Source: Rivularia sp. T60_A2020_040
GTDB taxonomy: Bacteria > Cyanobacteriota > Cyanobacteriia > Cyanobacteriales > Nostocaceae
Length of the DNA stretch: 39,772 nt
Assembly (NCBI GenBank): GCA_015272215.1
Contig: JACYMD010000085.1
Coordinates: 1 to 39,772, forward strand
Reading direction: 5' to 3'
The notes under the pieces: generated by a model
The model's database searches: none
The model's input: only the letters and a program-made list of their open reading frames with translations
Told to the model about the DNA's origin: nothing
Translations under genes and position numbers: made by a program
In this document: one piece after another, positions 1-8,600 of the stretch
Position numbering within the stretch: position 1 is the first letter of the stretch
Layout of the letters: each line of letters begins with the position of its first letter

Positions 1-45
1 CGCTCTTTTATGGCTGGAAACTCGCTCTGGGTATACTTGTGTGTA

Positions 46-113
46 CACCGTAGCCCTACTTCGTGGAGGGAGGGGCGACGAAGGGCTTATGGTAAACTAC
101 TCTTATCCCGCTG
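46..113. repeat. Imperfect palindrome at left edge
   Basis: The strand folds on itself: AGCCCTACTTCGT pairs with ACGAAGGGCT apart from a two-base bulge, and an outer ACC pairs with GGT. It lies in the 223-base stretch before the first gene, where I see no coding sequence. It could be a terminator for a gene beyond the window or a dispersed palindrome. Confidence 0.35.
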
Positions 114-223
114 GAAAATTGCCTATTTCTCTTCACCTCTTTCCTCTGCGCTAAGAGCGTCTAGTAAGGTTTTTTAATCAGTAATCTCCTACCAGGAAGA
201 GAGTACCTTTCATTGACTTTAAT

Positions 224-907
224 CTATATTCTACTAGCTAAATTTACCAACTGTTTAAAATTAAGCAAATGAATTACCTCTTGGGTGGAATCAATATCAA
301 TCCAAGCTTTCTCTTGCAGCTTTTCTAAAATTTGGGTAGTTTCTTCTATACCAATGTCGGTAACATCAGCTAAATCTTGAAATGGAATTTTGTAAATATC
401 TTTTCCTTTTGCAGCTTCTTCACCGTAACTCTCACCCAAAGCAACCAAAGTGTGAGCCAGTTTAACTGCTGGGGGTGCCGCTCGCATTTGCAAGCGTAAA
501 TTCACATAACGGATTCTACTTACCATTAATTGCAGCATTCGATGATGCAACTGGGAGTCTTTAAATAGTATCTGAATAAAGCTTTCCCTCGACACGCTAA
601 TCAATTCTACTGGAGAAAGAGCAATTACATCGGTACAACGGGGAGATTCATCTAAAATCGCCATTTCTCCAAAAAAATCACCTTTACCTAAAATTGCCAG
701 AGCGCGACTATCTTCACTATTAGTACGCCGGACTTTTAACCAACCGGATACAATAAAATAAACTGCATTACCCCAAGAGTCTTCCATTAAAACGGCTCGT
801 CGAGCCGGATACTCGTGCATTGTTGCAACATTGAGCAGCCACTCTAAAGTTTGGGGATTGGCTGTACTCAGTAAGGGAAAGATTTCACCGAAAACCTCTG
901 TCTGCAT
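224..907 (-). CDS. Crp/Fnr-family transcriptional regulator
   Basis: A 227-residue cytoplasmic regulator of the usual CRP/FNR length. Residues about 20-130 form a cyclic-nucleotide-binding beta-roll, with the phosphate-binding-cassette-like stretch GEMAILDESPRCTD. Residues about 145-220 are a winged-helix DNA-binding domain with a recognition region around DLADVTDIGIEETT. The FNR iron-sulfur cysteines are absent, so oxygen sensing of the FNR type is unlikely; whether it binds cAMP or cGMP cannot be told. It is the last gene of a leftward block (ccmK3, ccmK4, HetZ-related, PilB-like, this gene) but is separated from its neighbour by 310 bases, so it probably has its own promoter. The family is clear; the target genes are unknown. 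Confidence 0.88.
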   Translation of the reverse strand: MQTEVFGEIFPLLSTANPQTLEWLLNVATMHEYPARRAVLMEDSWGNAVYFIVSGWLKVRRTNSEDSRALAILGKGDFFGEMAILDESPRCTDVIALSPVELISVSRESFIQILFKDSQLHHRMLQLMVSRIRYVNLRLQMRAAPPAVKLAHTLVALGESYGEEAAKGKDIYKIPFQDLADVTDIGIEETTQILEKLQEKAWIDIDSTQEVIHLLNFKQLVNLASRI

Positions 908-1217
908 GAAATATCTGCCGCAAATAAATAAAAAACTAGATAGAGAAAATTTAATATATATAGATTTTCAACCGTAACCAGTCACTCAATTTTGGATTAT
1001 CCTGATTAAAAATCTACGTTTCTATTACAACACAGTAATCACCCAATACTCATCAGCGTTTTTACTGAGCCTCCTAAGTTGAAGAAGTCGGGTTTTTGTC
1101 TGAAAATAGGCAATAGGGAAATGTCCTAATAATTGTGGCTACCGCTATATCTCAAATTTCAAAAACCAGAAAATTCAAAATCTAAAATCTAAAATCCAAA
1201 ATTCAATGGCGATTTAT
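908..1217. other. Intergenic gap with dispersed repeats
   Basis: No gene seen. It contains one arm of the GAAGTCGGGTTTTT element (1084-1097), a 19-base motif ATTGTGGCTACCGCTATAT (1132-1150) that recurs with one change at 26159-26177, and a short array of AAAATCT-like heptamers (1170-1204). Confidence 0.6.
1170..1204. repeat. Heptamer tandem repeat (AAAATCT type)
   Basis: About five imperfect copies of a seven-base unit (AAAATTC, AAAATCT, AAAATCC) lie just past the end of the PilB-like gene. The seven-base period is typical of STRR sequences of heterocystous cyanobacteria. Confidence 0.6.
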
Positions 1218-2438
1218 TTACACCGTGGGGATATCTGTAAGTATTCTTAAATGACTATCTAAACTTTCTACTAATTCGTTCAAAGCATTCAAAGCTTCTA
1301 ATTGCCGAGGATTTAAGTCTCGCTTATTCAGCGCTAATTTTTGCTGTAATTCGTGTACTTTGTAACTTAACTGCTGAGAAGCCCCTAAAGCATCGCGACT
1401 CAAACGAGTTAACTGTTGTTGCTGATAAAACTTTAATGCAGCTCCACGTAATACCTGTAAAGTTGCTTCTTCTCCGTACATTCCCGGCATGACTCGCAAA
1501 CGCAATAACAATCGCTGTTGCTGGAATAAACATTCTGTTTCTACTTGTTTTGCTTGCCCTAATGTTGCTATTGTTAAAGAATTCAAGCGTTTTAATTCAT
1601 TAAGTACACCTTGAAAAGTCGATAATGGGAGTTCTTCTATTACTGACTGTACGATTCCATTTAAACTCCATAAAATTCGACCTTGATAAGGCTGTCTTTC
1701 TAAATATAAACGACCGATGCCTCCTGCAAGAATTCTTGCGAGCAATTCTTTGAGCAACTTTTTCGGTGCAAGAGTAGACAGTACCGCATCAGCACTGAAT
1801 GATTCTGGAAGAGGTAATTTTAATGCGGGTAAATTCTCTGCCGATATCACTTCAAAAATACCTACACCAATATTTTCATCTAATTCTTGGCGATTTAAAG
1901 GTGTGGTAACAGCTTTCTTTGGCTCTTGAATGTGAGAGAAACGTTCTAAATCAACTGCTCTGGGGGAATCAAACAAGATTAAAGTGTTATCCCCTGGCTC
2001 AAATTTTTCTTCTAAATTTTCGATAAATGATTGATTCTCAACTTCTTCTCCTTGATTAGAAGCTAATTTAGACACTTCCGCCGACCTATTTTTATAATTA
2101 AGATATTCTGACAATATAACTCGGTGAGTTTCCGCTGTTAGGGACTGAGTTTCTACTGTAGTCTTTAAGTAAGATAATATACCATTAACATAATCTAATG
2201 CCGCTGCATCTGTGGGATTAACGATGCCCAACAACAGATTATTATCTTCTAACTTCAAAGGTAAAACTTGATGATAGAGGCAAGCCTCAAAGCACAAGAT
2301 ACTCTCAATTAGTTGAAATATCTGCTCCTGTTGGTTTGGGGTAAGAGATGATGTACCGTCAGTCCCTATCGTCTTAAATAGCTTTTGATTGGCAATCGCT
2401 GCACTGGTATCAGTTGGTTTGCCTTCGGAAGACAACAT
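1218..2438 (-). CDS. PilB/GspE-like protein lacking the ATPase core
   Basis: A 406-residue protein. Residues about 35-115 resemble the N-terminal (MshEN/GspE-N) domain of type II secretion and type IV pilus ATPases, seen in LPLKLEDNNLLLGIVNP and DAAALDYV. Residues about 225-335 resemble the first ATPase subdomain of PilB (a basic helix, then RLLLRLRVMPGMYGEEA before LQVLR). No Walker A (GxxxxGKT/S) follows, and the chain ends in a probable coiled coil (about 345-400). It is therefore unlikely to hydrolyse ATP and may be a regulatory or structural partner of the pilus or secretion machinery, possibly binding a nucleotide through its N-domain. It starts with ATG 185 bases downstream of the HetZ-related gene on the same strand. 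Homology is moderately sure; function is inference. Confidence 0.6.
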   Translation of the reverse strand: MLSSEGKPTDTSAAIANQKLFKTIGTDGTSSLTPNQQEQIFQLIESILCFEACLYHQVLPLKLEDNNLLLGIVNPTDAAALDYVNGILSYLKTTVETQSLTAETHRVILSEYLNYKNRSAEVSKLASNQGEEVENQSFIENLEEKFEPGDNTLILFDSPRAVDLERFSHIQEPKKAVTTPLNRQELDENIGVGIFEVISAENLPALKLPLPESFSADAVLSTLAPKKLLKELLARILAGGIGRLYLERQPYQGRILWSLNGIVQSVIEELPLSTFQGVLNELKRLNSLTIATLGQAKQVETECLFQQQRLLLRLRVMPGMYGEEATLQVLRGAALKFYQQQQLTRLSRDALGASQQLSYKVHELQQKLALNKRDLNPRQLEALNALNELVESLDSHLRILTDIPTV

Positions 2439-2623
2439 AGGTCTAATCGCTTAATATTTTACTCTATCGTATTCGCTTTATTGGCGATTTGGCACTATCT
2501 TGACAAACACTTTTGAGTAAATAAAAATCAGATTATTTACAATTATTTATAATTATTTACAAATAATAATTCATCATCTTAGTCCATAACCTTCTGATAA
2601 CGGTCTTTGATTGCAAAAAAACT

Positions 2624-3802
2624 TCATTCACTGCGTACAGCTTGAGCCGCTAAATATATTTTTGTCCATTCTCCCATTGCCTGATGAGTTTTAAGTTTGA
2701 TATTTTGGGCAATCTCTTCTATGGTTTTACCTATTTTCAACATTTCTAACACTTGCTTTTGTATGGGTGATAACTTTTCTTGCAATTGTTCCCATTGCTT
2801 TGGTGTTAGCCCCAAATTGTGTTCCCACAAAGAATTTTCCAGCCAGTTAGCGACTAACTCCGGTTTGTCTTTGAGCGCGAAAACCCTTATTGCATGGTAG
2901 CCAATTTTTTCTCGCAACCGATAAATTTCTTTGATTGGTTTACCCAATTCTTTAGCGATCGCGTCTTGGGTAAAACCTTTAAGATACAGTTGCAGCCACT
3001 TTGTCGCATCTTCTCCCAGATTTTCCTGGAGATATTTCTCAAATTCGCTCTTTACCAACTGACGCTGTAGTTGTTGCTCTTGGGCTTTTTCTTCCTCAAG
3101 GTAATCTTCGATGGCATTTTGATCTACCAAGCTGACTCGATTTTCACCGTCTTCAGCAAATACCTCTTCGGAAACCAACCTTACCAAGTCTTTTCCAGGT
3201 ACTTGAGTTAAACCACCACGTTGAGTTCTCTTTAAATAGTTGACAAACCGATATACTAGTAGTGGTTGATTGCGTATCGGTCGCATACAATACTCTTCCA
3301 AACTGGCAAATACCAAGGCATTTCTCAACCTACTATCCTGAGTAAATTCAGAAATACAAGCCATTTGGGAAAGCATATAACTGTCGCTTTGCAATAATTC
3401 TTGTAGAACCTCTTGCAACACATCCAATACCTGACGTTGACGATCGCGACTCAAAGAAATCCAAGTTTGAATTTTGGAACGCAATGTCGCTAAGCTACCC
3501 AAACGAGTAATTAGATTGCGATAAGCACGTTCCCTACCCATCCCCAGATAACGTTGACACAAAATCCGATAGCGATATTCCATCGCTTGCTTGGCGATTT
3601 TTAATTCTTTAACATCAAGATTGTCAAAGCGTTGTTCATCGCTTCCGATCAACCATTTAACTATACTTTCTCTGATGGCTTCGCTGTGTTGCGAACATTC
3701 ATCCGCTAATCGATCTTGCCAATATAATGCCAGTTTTTCCGCTTCTGATGTCATAATATTGAGATTGCGCTCCTCAAAACCCTGCTTTAAAGTTTGCATC
3801 AC
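2624..3802 (-). CDS. HetZ-related HTH protein
   Basis: A 392-residue, mostly helical protein. An HTH resembling sigma-70 region 4 lies at about 275-310 (TQDAIAKELGKPIKEIYRLR), a second HTH-like segment lies near the C-terminus (about 360-385), and a WLENSLWEHNLGLTPKQW stretch sits between them. This layout, with the LGLTPxQW signature, matches cyanobacterial HetZ-related proteins. HetZ acts in early heterocyst differentiation in Anabaena; this protein is a family member rather than clearly HetZ itself. The annotated start is GTG followed at once by ATG (3799), with GGGGG a few bases upstream. It lies leftward of ccmK4 after a 724-base gap, so it is probably transcribed separately. Assignment is by remembered family pattern, hence moderate confidence. 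Confidence 0.6.
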   Translation of the reverse strand: MMQTLKQGFEERNLNIMTSEAEKLALYWQDRLADECSQHSEAIRESIVKWLIGSDEQRFDNLDVKELKIAKQAMEYRYRILCQRYLGMGRERAYRNLITRLGSLATLRSKIQTWISLSRDRQRQVLDVLQEVLQELLQSDSYMLSQMACISEFTQDSRLRNALVFASLEEYCMRPIRNQPLLVYRFVNYLKRTQRGGLTQVPGKDLVRLVSEEVFAEDGENRVSLVDQNAIEDYLEEEKAQEQQLQRQLVKSEFEKYLQENLGEDATKWLQLYLKGFTQDAIAKELGKPIKEIYRLREKIGYHAIRVFALKDKPELVANWLENSLWEHNLGLTPKQWEQLQEKLSPIQKQVLEMLKIGKTIEEIAQNIKLKTHQAMGEWTKIYLAAQAVRSE

Positions 3803-4526
3803 AACCCCCGTTGATCACAATTGGTGTATATAACTAGTTGTCGCCGGGTCAGGCTAAAATATTCAAAACATTTGATGGATTCTATTTTTATTACGTGTAC
3901 TTGTAGTCCATTTATGCTGAATTTCCTACTTCAACTTAAAAACTAATCAATCAATAAGTAATTTAATCGGGTTTTCAAGGTGCCTTCCTAAACTTTCACT
4001 AATGTCAATTTTTGTAAAGGAAAATATATTATTTAATCAAGCTCTTTAAATCTACCTAAAGATAGATGTACAAAGTACTAATTAAGATATTCTTTAAGGA
4101 CTATTTTTAACGTAAGCACATAGAATTCACTGTAATTGGGACGTTGCTTTATACATATTAGTTTCAATTGTCAAATCTAGATTTATTTTAGGATTTATTT
4201 TAGTATTGATTTTTACACATTATCTACTAATAGTAAAAGCTTGTTAATCAGATTAGGGACTGTGGGTTGAATAAGAGCTAAATATAAAACCAGCTTTGGA
4301 CATTTTTTGATTTAGAAACATAGATAAAGAAAAAATAGAATACAGCCATTTATTCGTATTATGAAAAAGTCAGGAAAAATACGGAAGTACCCGTTGGGGT
4401 ACTTTTTTTCACACAATTACTTCAAATTTGATTTTTTTGTTCTCAATTATTAGCTCAACCGGATTGCCACAGATGGAATCTTAGAAAGTTGATCTAACAG
4501 CTTTTTTAGAATGCAAAATCGGATTA
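3803..4526. other. 724-base gap between HetZ-related gene and ccmK4
   Basis: No open reading frame of note. It holds the leader of the HetZ-related gene at its left end and a strong hairpin-plus-T-run at 4385-4409. The middle is AT-rich. A plus-strand promoter-like pair (TTGATT near 4205 and an AT-rich hexamer about 17 bases on) precedes the hairpin, so a small plus-strand RNA is possible. Confidence 0.5.
4385..4409 (+). terminator. Strong rho-independent terminator, plus orientation
   Basis: An eight-base-pair perfect stem (AAGTACCC / GGGTACTT) with loop GTTG runs directly into seven T residues on the plus strand. On the minus strand the same hairpin is followed four bases later by only five T's, so it may also end ccmK4 transcription. 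No plus-strand gene ends just upstream, which makes the orientation odd. Confidence 0.65.
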
Positions 4527-4877
4527 TTAACGACCATTAGACCTACCGATGATCGGGTTTTCTACAGAAAGTCGATATTGTTCAACTTCTTCGGAATAAG
4601 CAATTGGTAAAACAGCTTCGACGTTTTCGTGGGGACGAGGAATAATTACCCAAGATTCCAGGGTTCCACCATGACAGCTTTCTGCGGCTTCAATACCAGC
4701 AGCCATAGAGGCTTTAACTTCTGAAACATCGCCGCGAATATTAACTGTAAAGCGAGCGCTACCAACTCTGATATAGCCCACAAGGGTAACTCTACCGGCT
4801 TTTACCATTGCATCAGCGGCTGCTAATACGGCAGGAAAACCTTTAGTTTCTAAAGAACCAACTGCCTGTAGTGCCAT
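4527..4877 (-). CDS. ccmK4: Carboxysome shell protein CcmK4 (BMC domain)
   Basis: A 116-residue single BMC-domain protein that forms hexameric tiles of the beta-carboxysome shell. The pattern is typical: [12 protein letters not shown] at the start, [16 protein letters not shown], the pore-side region [18 protein letters not shown], and [16 protein letters not shown]. The GSAR pore segment and the short tail after the domain fit CcmK4 rather than CcmK2. It lies 122 bases downstream of ccmK3 on the same strand. In cyanobacteria ccmK3-ccmK4 usually form a satellite locus apart from the main ccmKLMN operon and tune shell permeability; that layout is seen here, since no other ccm genes are present. 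Confidence 0.93.
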   Translation of the reverse strand: MALQAVGSLETKGFPAVLAAADAMVKAGRVTLVGYIRVGSARFTVNIRGDVSEVKASMAAGIEAAESCHGGTLESWVIIPRPHENVEAVLPIAYSEEVEQYRLSVENPIIGRSNGR

Positions 4878-4999
4878 TAATTATCTCCTGTATTAATAAA
4901 CGTATGGGGCGCTAACAAATTATTTTATGAATGTTTTTACACATTTTTTGATAGCTACTAATATATTCTTTATTTTCTCAGAAAGTGAACAATTACGTA

Positions 5000-5311
5000 T
5001 TAAAAACGAAAAGGTTCTGATTTTGAAGTGAAATGAATCGGTAAAATGCTTTCGACATTTTCCGGAGGGTTAGGGACAATGTAATGGGACATGACTTCAC
5101 CTCCATGAGATTCTACTTCAACAGCTTCAATACCTGCTCCTACAGCACGTTGAACTTCAGCAACGTGTCCTCTGACTGCGACAAAGAAACGTCCGCTTTC
5201 GGATTTATCGTAAAAAACTACTGTAACTGCGGCAGCTTTAACCATCGTATCTGCGGCTATGAGTATTGCCGGAAAACTTAGTGTTTCGATTACTCCTACT
5301 GCCATTGGCAT
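5000..5311 (-). CDS. ccmK3: Carboxysome shell protein CcmK3 (BMC domain)
   Basis: A BMC-domain shell protein of 103 residues. A longer frame opens at a TTG at 5332, but ATG at 5311 is preferred because GGGAGAA (5325-5319, minus strand) sits seven bases ahead of it and the family starts with MPxAVGVI. The motif AADTMVKAAAVTVVFYDK and the pore segment ESGRFFVAVRGHVAEV differ from CcmK4. CcmK3 is thought to be unable to build homohexamers and to assemble with CcmK4 as heterohexamers, which fits this tandem arrangement. It is the first gene of the probable ccmK3-ccmK4 operon and is divergent from dapL. Confidence 0.9.
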   Translation of the reverse strand: MPMAVGVIETLSFPAILIAADTMVKAAAVTVVFYDKSESGRFFVAVRGHVAEVQRAVGAGIEAVEVESHGGEVMSHYIVPNPPENVESILPIHFTSKSEPFRF

Positions 5312-5550
5312 GGCTTTGTTCTCCCAGTTCAACTGATAAGTAAAAATAATTATACGGTGGTTTTGTCTCTGTTGTATCTTTATTTAATCCCACCGGAATA
5401 TACCCCAACTCAGCACGTACCTGCCTCCAAGTACTAGGTGAAGTTTAGCCCAATTTATAACTCCGGTACAGACTACGTCTCTACAACTCCTAACTTTCAA
5501 CTCCCCCACTTTGGAGTAAGCTGATAAACTATGCACTCAATGACTTAACT

Positions 5551-6786
5551 ATGGCAACGATTAACGACAATTATTTGAAGCTCAAGGCAGGATACTTGTT
5601 TCCGGAAATTGCCCGGAGAGTAAACGCATTTGCTCAAGCTAATGCTGATGCTAAAATCATCAAATTGGGTATTGGGGATGTTACCGAACCCTTACCACAA
5701 GCTTGTGTTAGAGCGATGATTCAAGCTACCCAAGAAATGGGCGATCGCGAAACTTTTAAAGGTTATGGCCCCGAACAAGGTTACGCTTGGTTGCGGGAAA
5801 AGATTGCTCATCACGATTTTCAAGCCAGGGGATGTGAAATTGATCCCGACGAAATCTTTATTTCTGACGGTTCTAAGTGCGATACGGGCAATATCCTCGA
5901 AATATTTGGTAATAATAATACTATCGCCGTTACCGACCCCGTTTATCCCGTTTATGTTGATACTAATGTCATGGCAGGGAATACGGGAGATGCCAATAAA
6001 AATGGTGAGTACGAAGGCTTAGTATATTTACCAATTACTGCTGAAAATAATTTTACCGCTCAAATACCTAATGAGAAAGTTGATTTAATCTATCTTTGCT
6101 TTCCTAACAATCCCACAGGAGCGACAGCGAGTAAAGAAGACTTACAAGCTTGGGTAGATTACGCTCAAGCCAATAACTCAATTATCTTCTTCGACGCAGC
6201 TTACGAAGCCTATATCACCGATTCCTCACTTCCCCACTCGATTTATGAAATCGAAGGTGCGAGAGATTGCGCGATCGAATTCCGTTCCTTCTCTAAAAAT
6301 GCCGGCTTTACCGGAACCCGTTGTGCATTGACTGTAGTACCCAAAACCCTGACAGCCAAAGCTGAAGACGGTTCTGATGTCGAATTGTGGAAATTGTGGA
6401 ATCGTCGTCAATCGACCAAATTTAACGGCGTATCCTACATAGTACAGCGCGGTGCGGAAGCGGTTTATTCTCAAGAAGGAAAAGAGCAAATTCAACAACT
6501 CGTCAGCTTCTATTTAGAAAACGCTAAAATCATCCGTGAACAACTTACCGCTGCGGGTTTGCAAGTTCACGGCGGAGTAAACGCACCTTACGTCTGGGTG
6601 AAAACACCGAACCAATTAAGCAGTTGGGATTTCTTCGACAAATTACTAAATACTTGTAACGTAGTGGGTACACCTGGTTCCGGTTTCGGTGCTGCGGGTG
6701 AAGGTTACTTCCGTATTTCAGCTTTTAATAGTAGAAAAAATGTAGAAGAAGCAATGAAGCGGATTACTGAGAAATTTAAAGTTTAG
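5551..6786 (+). CDS. dapL: LL-diaminopimelate aminotransferase
   Basis: A 411-residue class I/II PLP aminotransferase that converts tetrahydrodipicolinate to LL-diaminopimelate with glutamate as donor, the one-step DAP route to lysine and peptidoglycan used by cyanobacteria and plants. Diagnostic features are [12 protein letters not shown] near the start, the Y-G-x-E-x-G-Y element, [24 protein letters not shown], and the PLP-binding lysine at residue 249 in [10 protein letters not shown]. The start ATG opens the conserved N-terminus. Full family length. Divergent from ccmK3. A strong palindrome directly after the stop closes the transcript. Confidence 0.96.
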   Translation: MATINDNYLKLKAGYLFPEIARRVNAFAQANADAKIIKLGIGDVTEPLPQACVRAMIQATQEMGDRETFKGYGPEQGYAWLREKIAHHDFQARGCEIDPDEIFISDGSKCDTGNILEIFGNNNTIAVTDPVYPVYVDTNVMAGNTGDANKNGEYEGLVYLPITAENNFTAQIPNEKVDLIYLCFPNNPTGATASKEDLQAWVDYAQANNSIIFFDAAYEAYITDSSLPHSIYEIEGARDCAIEFRSFSKNAGFTGTRCALTVVPKTLTAKAEDGSDVELWKLWNRRQSTKFNGVSYIVQRGAEAVYSQEGKEQIQQLVSFYLENAKIIREQLTAAGLQVHGGVNAPYVWVKTPNQLSSWDFFDKLLNTCNVVGTPGSGFGAAGEGYFRISAFNSRKNVEEAMKRITEKFKV

Positions 6787-6816
6787 CTTTCTGATATTCG
6801 GATTAGCGAAGAACAT

Positions 6817-6852
6817 AAAAGTGCGAGCGCCATTTATAGCGCTCGCGCTTTT
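6817..6852. terminator. Bidirectional terminator between dapL and a toxin gene
   Basis: A 14-base-pair stem with one G-T pair (AAAAGTGCGAGCGC / GCGCTCGCGCTTTT, loop of eight) has a T-run on either strand. It sits between the convergent dapL and DUF5615 genes and reaches the latter's stop codon, so it can serve both. Confidence 0.85.
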
Positions 6853-7198
6853 AAATATAGCGAACCTGGTTTTTCATCTCGTCAGCGGTGATTTGATTTA
6901 AAATAATTAATAATCGCCGCAAAATTTCTTGAGGAGGATTACGCGCTGCAAAGATGATTCCGTAATGCTCTTGATTAGCTTCAAAATAAGCTTGTGCTAA
7001 AGCTTCAAAGTCTACGCGATTATGAGTTAATAAGGTTAATTCTTGAGTAACAGCATAAGCAAGCTGCTCTTCATCAGCTTTACTCAATTGAGCGGCTTGG
7101 CGTGTAGTAATTGCTTCAAAACCTCTTGCCTTAAGTAAATCTGCTAATAATACATTCACATCCTCATCAAGGTAGATGCTAATAAAAATTTTACTCAT
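6851..7198 (-). CDS. DUF5615 PIN-like toxin
   Basis: A 115-residue protein of the DUF5615 (Mut7-C-like/PIN-like) family, the putative RNase toxin of DUF433/DUF5615 toxin-antitoxin modules. Acidic residues expected of a PIN-like site are visible: DED at 12-14 (ISIYLDEDVN), a central SKADEEQL, and a THNRVDF block. The start ATG overlaps the stop of the upstream DUF433 gene (ATGA), the usual sign of translational coupling. Compare the broken paralogue at 23665-24344. Family assignment is good; nuclease activity is inferred from the family. Confidence 0.82.
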   Translation of the reverse strand: MSKIFISIYLDEDVNVLLADLLKARGFEAITTRQAAQLSKADEEQLAYAVTQELTLLTHNRVDFEALAQAYFEANQEHYGIIFAARNPPQEILRRLLIILNQITADEMKNQVRYI

Positions 7199-7488
7199 AA
7201 GTCTCGAAGCAACGGATCAGTTAACTCCTCTGGAATTCGGTTAAGCTCAATGTAGCGATTAATTTCACTTTGGTGATCCAGATAGTAACTCAAAGCGTCA
7301 AATACTTGAGCTAAAGTCAAATGTGGTAAACCATTAGCAATCTCTTCTGGTGTAACTCCAAGTCGCCAACTTTCTACAATTGCTCTTACGGGGGTACGTG
7401 TTCCTCGAATAATTGGTTCACCACCTAAAATTGCATCATCTGTAACGATATAGAAATGCTCTGTTGTTTGCACCATAATTAAATCCAT
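7195..7488 (-). CDS. DUF433 antitoxin
   Basis: A 97-residue DUF433 protein with the expected helix-turn-helix core (GEPIIRGTRTPVRAIVESW, then GVTPEEIANGLPHLTLAQVFDALSYY is the family's second half). DUF433 proteins act as antitoxins and probable autorepressors of the adjacent PIN-like toxin. ATG at 7488 gives a five-residue extension before a second ATG (7476); neither has a strong ribosome site. First gene of a two-gene operon. Confidence 0.82.
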   Translation of the reverse strand: MDLIMVQTTEHFYIVTDDAILGGEPIIRGTRTPVRAIVESWRLGVTPEEIANGLPHLTLAQVFDALSYYLDHQSEINRYIELNRIPEELTDPLLRDL

Positions 7489-7647
7489 CTTTACTAATAA
7501 ATTTTATGCTAAAAAGCCAATAAATTCTTCTCCATGCACAATTCCCAATTCCCCATTCGATTTAACTTATGTAAGCATTGCTGCTTGAAACTTTCGAGTA
7601 ACAATCTGTAGGATAATTCTGGTAACAAGAGGGTTTGAACTGGAAAA

Positions 7648-7824
7648 ATGCCTACAGAAGAGCAATTAAAATGTCTGTATACAATCACTTGTCAATTAAC
7701 TTTCGTGATGCTCCAACCAATTCACCTTGTTTATTTAGACCAACGCACCTTAAATATATATATATTAGCTGGTGAAGAGGAAAATATTGAATTTGAAATT
7801 ACTATTGATGGAGAGGTATTTTAA
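7648..7824 (+). CDS. DUF6888-like small protein (58 residues)
   Basis: A short gene easily missed by length cut-offs. It starts MPTEEQLKCLYTITCQL, contains LVYLDQRTLNIYILAGEE and ends in an acidic tail. This resembles the cyanobacterial DUF6888 family (a T-[EA]-Q-L start followed by an L-x-G-E-E stretch). Its stop TAA overlaps by one base the ATG of the next gene, so the two are translationally coupled. Function unknown. The pairing of two tiny coupled genes is reminiscent of toxin-antitoxin organisation but nothing in the sequence proves it. Confidence 0.7.
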   Translation: MPTEEQLKCLYTITCQLTFVMLQPIHLVYLDQRTLNIYILAGEEENIEFEITIDGEVF

Positions 7825-8042
7825 TGAATCCTGTAAACTATACTCAAATGTCCGATCAACAATTAAAAAAGTATTTAGTTAAACATCGTAATGATCAAGC
7901 AGTGCTTCAAGTTTATTTAAATCGTCGTCATCAACGTTCAAATCCAGTAATTGCAACTGTCAACGATTCCAATTTTGATGATAAAATTTTAACTGCAATT
8001 CGCGACCAAATCAATCAAAATCCTGGTGAAATGGGGTTTTAA
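7824..8042 (+). CDS. DUF6887-like small protein
   Basis: A 72-residue protein opening MNPVNYTQMSDQQLKKYLVKHRND, of which the M-[ST]-x-x-[QE]-L-x-x-Y-[LV]-x-x-H-R-x-D core is the DUF6887 signature. It has a basic, asparagine-rich middle and no membrane segment. It is translationally coupled to the 58-residue gene upstream (TAATG overlap). Function unknown; the conserved pairing suggests the two proteins act together. Confidence 0.72.
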   Translation: MNPVNYTQMSDQQLKKYLVKHRNDQAVLQVYLNRRHQRSNPVIATVNDSNFDDKILTAIRDQINQNPGEMGF

Positions 8043-8090
8043 ACTGTTCTTGAAACCAGAAGATAACTAACATCCAAAATTCAAAGTAGA

Positions 8091-8600
8091 ATGACGTTTC
8101 CCAAGCCAGATATCGCCTATATTCCCTGTACACCAAAAATTGTCGAAGCCATACTTAAATTAGCAAAAATCAACTCTCAAGATATTCTCTATGATTTAGG
8201 TAGCGGAGACGGACGTATTTTAATCACTGCTGCGAAACAGTATGGAACTCGTGGTGTGGGTATCGATATCGACCCTCAAAGAATTAAAGAAGCGAGAGAG
8301 CAAGCTTTTGAAAATAGTGTTGATAAGCATTTAGAATTTTATCAGCAAGATTTATTTGTAAGTAATATTTCGGGTGCCACTGTAATATTTATTTACTTGT
8401 TACCTCATCTCAACTTAAAATTGCGTCCTCAACTGTGGAAACAACTCAAACCAGGTACCCGGATAATATCTCGCGACTTTGATATGGGAGACTGGCAACC
8501 ATTGCAGCAGTTAAAGTTTACCGTAGAGGAAGAGGGAGAAGAGGAACAAGTAACTCTATACTATTGGGAGATTGGGAATCAGTTGACAGTTGACAGTTGA
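8091..8600 (+). CDS. Class I SAM-dependent methyltransferase
   Basis: A 169-residue Rossmann methyltransferase. Motif I is LYDLGSGDGRILITAA (about 38-53), followed by an acidic residue in GIDIDP (about 62-67) and a QQDLF segment that would contact adenine. The N-terminus YIPCTPKIVEAILKLA is typical of a small family of cyanobacterial methyltransferases related in fold to DOT1-like lysine enzymes; the substrate is not predictable. The last residues (QLTVDS) and the stop codon are encoded by a CAGTTGA heptamer array, so the natural C-terminus has probably been replaced or extended by the repeat. Confidence 0.85.
   Translation: MTFPKPDIAYIPCTPKIVEAILKLAKINSQDILYDLGSGDGRILITAAKQYGTRGVGIDIDPQRIKEAREQAFENSVDKHLEFYQQDLFVSNISGATVIFIYLLPHLNLKLRPQLWKQLKPGTRIISRDFDMGDWQPLQQLKFTVEEEGEEEQVTLYYWEIGNQLTVDS

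Noticed and set aside
1..223. tRNA or partial gene at the left edge
   Set aside because: The palindrome does not fit a cloverleaf, no T-loop motif was found, and no frame runs off the edge convincingly.
5312..5332. TTG start for CcmK3 at 5332
   Set aside because: The Shine-Dalgarno sequence GGGAGAA lies inside that extension and fits ATG at 5311, which matches the family start.
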